From WFQV01 sp964611145 (GTDB taxonomy: Bacteria; Bacteroidota; Ignavibacteria; Ignavibacteriales; Melioribacteraceae): DNA of 27,962 nt. The translations under genes and the position numbers were made by a program. The first letter of the stretch is position 1. The number at the start of each line of letters is the position of its first letter. The notes beneath the pieces were generated by a model, which had not been told where the DNA came from, did not search any database, and saw only the letters and a list, made by a program, of their open reading frames with translations. Positions 24,380 through 27,962 of this stretch are shown here, one piece after another. Location of the stretch: assembly GCA_964611145.1 (NCBI GenBank), contig CAZSYM010000031.1, forward strand, positions 1 through 27,962, given 5' to 3'.

Positions 24380-25832
24380 ATTTCAAGCGACTTAATTCTA
24401 TTAAAATACTTTCGTGAATTTTGTTGATTTCCTTTACGTCGCATGTAAAATTATTTGCAATGAGAGAAAAAGCCAGCAGGCGTCCTGCGGCGGTTTTCAA
24501 ATATCCCGAATGACTCCTTACCCCGCCGATATAACCCGATTTGATTCTGCCGTTATAAGCGAGAGGAGTTCCTTTTCCGAAATTTGCAAAGAATCCCTCG
24601 TCAGTAGGGTCGCCCGCTACGGCAAGGGAATTGTAAAAATCCGTAAACCACGGGCGCTTTGTATTTGCTATCAACAAATCGACCATCATTTCCGCCGTTA
24701 TAGTATTGGAACGACTCAATCCGCAGCCGTCATAAAGATTTAACCCCGTGGTGTCAACCCCGCTTTTGTTCAGAAAATCGAATATCGCTCGTATGCCGTT
24801 TTTCTCGGAAGCATATCCGAATCTTTTTAATCCTATTGTCTTCAGAAGTTGCTCGGTGTAAAGATTGTTGCTTATTTTATTGATATTTCTGACAATGGCT
24901 TTCAACGGTGGCGAAAACGTAATATTTATAAGCCTTGCTGTATCATACTTTCCCGAAGTTCTTATTTTCTTCGGCTTTCCTTTTATTTCGATTCCTTCTT
25001 TCCGGAGAAAGTTCGTTAAATACGTAGCCAAAAACATCGGGGGGTCGGGAAGCGAGCCTTTTATCGAGAAAACGGGTTTGCCTTGGGGAATTGTCCCGCG
25101 CAGATAAACCAGACTGTCGTAAGGTGAACGATAAACATATCCGTTATCCCCCGTGCCGGGCGCATCGGTTTTCATTTCGTTGATAAAAGTCAATCCCGAA
25201 AGAGTCGGTTCGGTTCCCAAAAACTTAGCTTTGCTCCCTACGGTCTTTCCGGGTTCAAAAAGCAAATAATAGAGATTGTCATTAATCGTAAGCGCGCTTG
25301 TTTGAGCCGCATAGTAATTTCCCAAATCTATCCAATACCACTGTCCCGGCACCGCCAGGGAATCGAACAATCCCGCATCGGCAATTACCGAGCCGTTTAT
25401 TTTGCGAATGCCCGCCTTACGAACGGCGTTCGTCCACTTTTGCATCAGAGAATCCAAGGACAAGGAACCTTTTACTTTTGACGAGCCCAGTGTGGGGTCG
25501 CCCGAACCGCGGAGGATTAAATCGCCGTAAAGCATGCCGCTTTTTATTTCTCCTCTTGCAAAAACTTCCGTAACGTAACGATAATCGGGACCCAATATTT
25601 CCAAGGCGGCGGATGTGGTAAAGACTTTCAATCCGGAAGCCGGGGCGAGATTTTTGCGCGAATTGAATGAAACGAGAGACTCGCCGTTATCGACATATTT
25701 TACGCACACGCTCCATTCCGATTGTTTTAAAACATCGGAACGAGAAAATTTTTCCACAATATCGGCAATTTTATTCTGCGCCGAAAGGGAAATAGTCAGC
25801 GCCAAAAGAAACATTTTTACTTTCTCAAACAT
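24378..25832 (-). CDS. dacB: D-alanyl-D-alanine carboxypeptidase/endopeptidase (PBP4 type, S13)
   Basis: A 484-residue periplasmic serine peptidase that trims or cleaves peptidoglycan cross-links. The signal peptide covers roughly residues 1-18. The three penicillin-binding motifs are SGLK (Ser66, Lys69, within LAPASGLK), SNN (321-323, in ISNNLYTEQLL) and KSG (431-433, a variant of KTG). The large insert between SxxK and SxN (about residues 80-300) is typical of class C PBP4/DacB proteins. The ATG at 25832 has AGGAG nine bases upstream. It is transcribed convergently towards xth-ppa and divergently from the HAD gene. It fits functionally with the peptidoglycan-recycling genes at 12613-18299, though unlinked by transcription. 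Confidence 0.93.
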   Translation of the reverse strand: MFEKVKMFLLALTISLSAQNKIADIVEKFSRSDVLKQSEWSVCVKYVDNGESLVSFNSRKNLAPASGLKVFTTSAALEILGPDYRYVTEVFARGEIKSGMLYGDLILRGSGDPTLGSSKVKGSLSLDSLMQKWTNAVRKAGIRKINGSVIADAGLFDSLAVPGQWYWIDLGNYYAAQTSALTINDNLYYLLFEPGKTVGSKAKFLGTEPTLSGLTFINEMKTDAPGTGDNGYVYRSPYDSLVYLRGTIPQGKPVFSIKGSLPDPPMFLATYLTNFLRKEGIEIKGKPKKIRTSGKYDTARLINITFSPPLKAIVRNINKISNNLYTEQLLKTIGLKRFGYASEKNGIRAIFDFLNKSGVDTTGLNLYDGCGLSRSNTITAEMMVDLLIANTKRPWFTDFYNSLAVAGDPTDEGFFANFGKGTPLAYNGRIKSGYIGGVRSHSGYLKTAAGRLLAFSLIANNFTCDVKEINKIHESILIELSRLK

Positions 25833-25912
25833 CCTTATCTCCTCTTGTTCTTAATCTTTCTATTTTCTTTTCCTTTTTTTATCTTGAAACGCTTGTTAAA
25901 AATAATTAAACG

Positions 25913-25935
25913 GAAAATTATTCCGAAATAATTTC
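25913..25935. repeat. AT-rich inverted repeat upstream of HAD gene
   Basis: GAAAATTATT and AATAATTTC pair with one bulged A around a four-base CCGA loop, 19 bp before the HAD ATG. It lies in the 122-bp divergent region between dacB and the HAD gene and could be an operator or leader hairpin. With only nine AT-rich pairs it may also be chance. Confidence 0.3.
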
Positions 25936-25954
25936 AAGAAAATTCAAGGGTAAA

Positions 25955-26623
25955 ATGGAATCAAAATTCAGATGTGCCGTATTCGATTTGGACGGAACTC
26001 TTTTTAGCTCGCATGAAACAATTTACGCAACGACAATCAAAACTTTCGAAGAGCTTGGTTTGAAAGTTTCTATTCCCCGCGAAAAATTCTTCGAGTTAAT
26101 AGGTTTGCATTTCACTGATATGTTTGACGCATTGGGAATTAAAAATTACAACTTCGAAGAATTCATTTCGATTTACAAACCTAAGTACTTCGAATTTATT
26201 GATTTATCCAAGCCGTATCCTTATGCTTTGGAAACAATCGACGCATTGCGGAAGGAAGGGATAAAAATAGGTCTGTTAACGACAAAAGCGCAGGGGCAGG
26301 CGGAAAAAATATTGGCTCATTTCGGACTTACGGAAAAATTCGATGCCATTATGGGACGGCGTCCCGGAGTAGCGAACAAACCCTCCGCCGAACCGTTACA
26401 GATTGTCATGCATGAATTAAATTGCCGCGACGCCTCGAAATGTTTGATGATAGGCGATTCCGTCCTCGACGTTCAATGCGGTAAAGCCGCGGGGACAAAA
26501 ACCGCTGCGGTTACTTTCGGATACGGCAAAAAGGAAGATTTGGCTAAGGAAAATCCAGACTTTTTAATAGATTCCTTAGCCCAGTTAATTGAAATAGCAA
26601 AAAACGGTGAGGTTAAAAAATAA
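25955..26623 (+). CDS. HAD-family phosphatase, phosphoglycolate phosphatase-like
   Basis: A 222-residue haloacid dehalogenase hydrolase. The four HAD motifs are intact: DLDGT (Asp11 nucleophile, Asp13 acid/base), Thr109 in LLTTKAQ, Lys142 in ANKPSAEP, and GDSVLD (Asp168, Asp172). The helical cap between residues 17 and 90 makes it a subclass I enzyme, as in Gph or PpaX. The substrate is not determined; phosphoglycolate or another small phosphate ester is possible. The ATG follows AAGGG. The next gene starts at the base after its stop codon, so the two are translationally linked. Confidence 0.88.
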   Translation: MESKFRCAVFDLDGTLFSSHETIYATTIKTFEELGLKVSIPREKFFELIGLHFTDMFDALGIKNYNFEEFISIYKPKYFEFIDLSKPYPYALETIDALRKEGIKIGLLTTKAQGQAEKILAHFGLTEKFDAIMGRRPGVANKPSAEPLQIVMHELNCRDASKCLMIGDSVLDVQCGKAAGTKTAAVTFGYGKKEDLAKENPDFLIDSLAQLIEIAKNGEVKK

Positions 26624-27388
26624 ATGAACGACGGTTACGTAAAGCTGGAAAAGAAAGACAATATTTCTATCGTTACTTTTTTTCATCCCAAGAGTAATTC
26701 TTTGCCCGGGCACATATTGGAAAAATTAACGCAAGCGATAAAAGACGCTTCCGCCGAAAAAGAAACAAGCGTTATAATTTTACAAAGCGACGGCAACGGC
26801 GCCTTTTGTGCCGGAGCCTCGTTCGACGAATTGCTGGCAATAAAAAATTTTGACGAAGGGAAAAAGTTCTTTTCCGGTTTCGCAAATGTGATAAACGCAA
26901 TGAGAAAATCACCGAAATTCATTTTAGCACGGGTCCACGGGAAAATTGTCGGGGGCGGTGTGGGACTTACCGCCGCGGCGGACTATGCCTTCGCTCTTCG
27001 TTCCGCATCGATAAAACTGAGCGAGCTGGCACTTAGTATAGGTCCCTTCGTGATAGGTCCCGCAGTCGAACGGAAAATCGGAACGGCGGCTTATCAACAT
27101 ATGACAATCGACCACGAGTGGCGAAGCGCCGAATGGGGACTTCGGAATCATCTCTATTCACAATTGGCGGAAGATATGCCCGAATTGAACGAAAAACTCT
27201 TTGCCCTGGCAAATAAACTCTCCAAATTAAATCCCGAAACTATAGCGGAAATGAAAAAATGCTTTTGGGAAGGAACGGAAAATTGGGATGAATTACTGGA
27301 ACAGAGAGCGGAAATTAGCGGTCATCTGGTACTAACGGATTTTACTAAGAATTATATCAGGAATTTTATAAGCAATAAGAAAAAGTGA
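26624..27388 (+). CDS. enoyl-CoA hydratase/isomerase family protein (LiuC-like)
   Basis: A 254-residue crotonase-fold protein. The two oxyanion-hole segments are GASFDEL (64-70) and GKIVGGGVGL (106-115). Of the two catalytic glutamates of rat enoyl-CoA hydratase, the position of Glu144 is Gly114 here, while Glu164 is kept as Glu134 (KLSEL). This pattern, together with LSIGPFVIGP after it, resembles methylglutaconyl-CoA hydratase/LiuC-like members rather than classical fatty-acid hydratases. It should act on an acyl-CoA in the cytoplasm, but the substrate is open. It abuts the HAD gene with no gap and overlaps the following gene by four bases (GTGA). Confidence 0.88.
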   Translation: MNDGYVKLEKKDNISIVTFFHPKSNSLPGHILEKLTQAIKDASAEKETSVIILQSDGNGAFCAGASFDELLAIKNFDEGKKFFSGFANVINAMRKSPKFILARVHGKIVGGGVGLTAAADYAFALRSASIKLSELALSIGPFVIGPAVERKIGTAAYQHMTIDHEWRSAEWGLRNHLYSQLAEDMPELNEKLFALANKLSKLNPETIAEMKKCFWEGTENWDELLEQRAEISGHLVLTDFTKNYIRNFISNKKK

Positions 27389-27876
27389 AAAAGCTCGATT
27401 TTGAACCCGTAAAAAGCAAAGAAGAATTCCGACGAAATTATAAATTGCACGATATGGCGGAAGAAGTCGGGAAGAATCTTTTAACGCAATGGGGAATTAA
27501 TTTTCGCAATTTCGGAAGTGATAAACGCTATCAAAAGGTATGGGAAGGAGGGGAAGACAAGCCGGATATGTTAATAGAATTCGAGGGCAAACAAGCTCTT
27601 CTGGACTGGAAAGGAAAACGTAAGGCAAAATGGCTTGTAAACCAAAGAGCCGTACGTGCCTATGAGAAATGGAGTAAAGCTTTAAATTTACCGGTCATCA
27701 TAGCGTTTTTTGTTTTTAATGATAACGGGGAATTAAAGGAACGAAGGTGCGCCATACTTGGCAAAAATAGTTATCGAAGTTCTCCGGGCAAACAATGGGA
27801 CGCAAACGAAACTATTGAATTCGAAGAACCATTACCTTTTTTTAACAAAACAGAAATCTTAAAAGCTTTTAGATAG
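27385..27876 (+). CDS. unrecognised protein with a PD-(D/E)XK nuclease-like motif
   Basis: A 163-residue cytoplasmic protein with a GTG start that overlaps the crotonase stop (GTGA). I do not recognise a named family. Residues 59-76 contain KPD (Asp61), twelve residues, then DWK (Asp74, Lys76). This is the spacing and hydrophobic beta-hairpin context of a PD-(D/E)XK nuclease active site. An upstream Glu (Glu26/Glu27) in the helix AEEVGK, and a following helix with Gln87 (VNQRAVRAYEKW), also fit that fold, as does the next strand LPVIIAFFVFN (102-112). It may therefore bind or cut nucleic acid. No helicase, methylase or toxin-antitoxin partner lies beside it; its coupling to two metabolic enzymes is unexplained. 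Confidence 0.75.
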   Translation: MKKLDFEPVKSKEEFRRNYKLHDMAEEVGKNLLTQWGINFRNFGSDKRYQKVWEGGEDKPDMLIEFEGKQALLDWKGKRKAKWLVNQRAVRAYEKWSKALNLPVIIAFFVFNDNGELKERRCAILGKNSYRSSPGKQWDANETIEFEEPLPFFNKTEILKAFR

Positions 27877-27907
27877 CAAAATCAATCTCCGCAAGTAATT
27901 TCTCTTC

Positions 27908-27962
27908 TCAATACTTATACCCGATTGAAAAATAGAAGAAGAAATCGCTCCAGCTGATATAA
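27908..27962 (-). CDS. partial gene: C-terminus of a probable outer-membrane beta-barrel protein
   Basis: The window edge leaves only the last 17 codons and a TGA stop. They encode a run of alternating aromatic and small residues ending in FSIGYKY (final Tyr), which resembles the closing beta-strand of an outer-membrane barrel. The gene is convergent with the nuclease-like gene, 31 bp apart, with no clear terminator between. The call depends on a very short piece and on the rest of the gene lying beyond the window. Confidence 0.5.
   Translation of the reverse strand, partial: YISWSDFFFYFSIGYKY

Overview
The window looks like chromosomal, gene-dense DNA from a member of the Bacteroidota/Chlorobiota/Ignavibacteria group, most likely an ignavibacterium-like lineage. 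Three things point there: an exported nuclease ending in a type IX secretion (T9SS) C-terminal domain with the NYPNPF signature (10966-12576), a three-gene succinate dehydrogenase with a single b558-type cytochrome b subunit, and the moderately AT-rich composition with strong AGGAGG ribosome sites. No rRNA, tRNA, CRISPR array, insertion sequence or phage gene is visible. No gene-free stretch exceeds 300 bases. This lineage call is inference from gene content, not from a marker gene tree.

Left part, all minus strand (88-10689). An epimerase/dehydratase is followed by a YwiC-like membrane protein (1919 to 88). Next comes a compact run, transcribed from 7218 to 2072: a 779-residue protein with a 450-residue glutamate-rich centre, the ribosome-associated GTPase Obg, a FecCD-type ABC permease that overlaps obg, and an M48 lipoprotein metalloprotease. 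A perfect palindromic terminator (7290-7323) separates this run from the sdhC-sdhA-sdhB operon (10689 to 7346).

Centre, plus strand (10966-18299). A T9SS-exported endonuclease I (best start a TTG at 10966) precedes what reads as a peptidoglycan-recycling set. It consists of a BadF-family amino-sugar kinase, an AmpG-like muropeptide permease with an extra ~200-residue extramembrane segment, and an exported protein joining a NagZ-type GH3 glucosaminidase to a serine beta-lactamase/penicillin-binding-family domain. The likely logic is that the GH3/serine hydrolase trims muropeptides outside the cytoplasm, AmpG imports products, and the kinase phosphorylates the freed amino sugar. A PBP4-type DD-carboxypeptidase further right (24378-25832) fits the same cell-wall theme but is not in the operon.

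Right part. A two-gene xanthine dehydrogenase (22026 to 18359, minus strand) keeps all the purine-binding residues I can align from the bovine enzyme. It sits downstream of a small SAM methyltransferase and ends in a hairpin terminator. Exonuclease III and family I pyrophosphatase form a plus-strand pair whose terminator contains the ppa stop codon in its loop. After the divergent DD-carboxypeptidase comes a tightly coupled plus-strand trio (25955-27876): a HAD phosphatase, a LiuC-like crotonase, and an unrecognised 163-residue protein carrying a PD...DWK motif like that of PD-(D/E)XK nucleases. The right edge clips the last codons of a minus-strand gene with an outer-membrane beta-barrel-like C-terminus.

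Nothing here is an obvious mobile or defence island. The most unusual items are the NagZ/serine-hydrolase fusion with its modified AmpG, the giant acidic protein next to obg, and the orphan nuclease-like protein.
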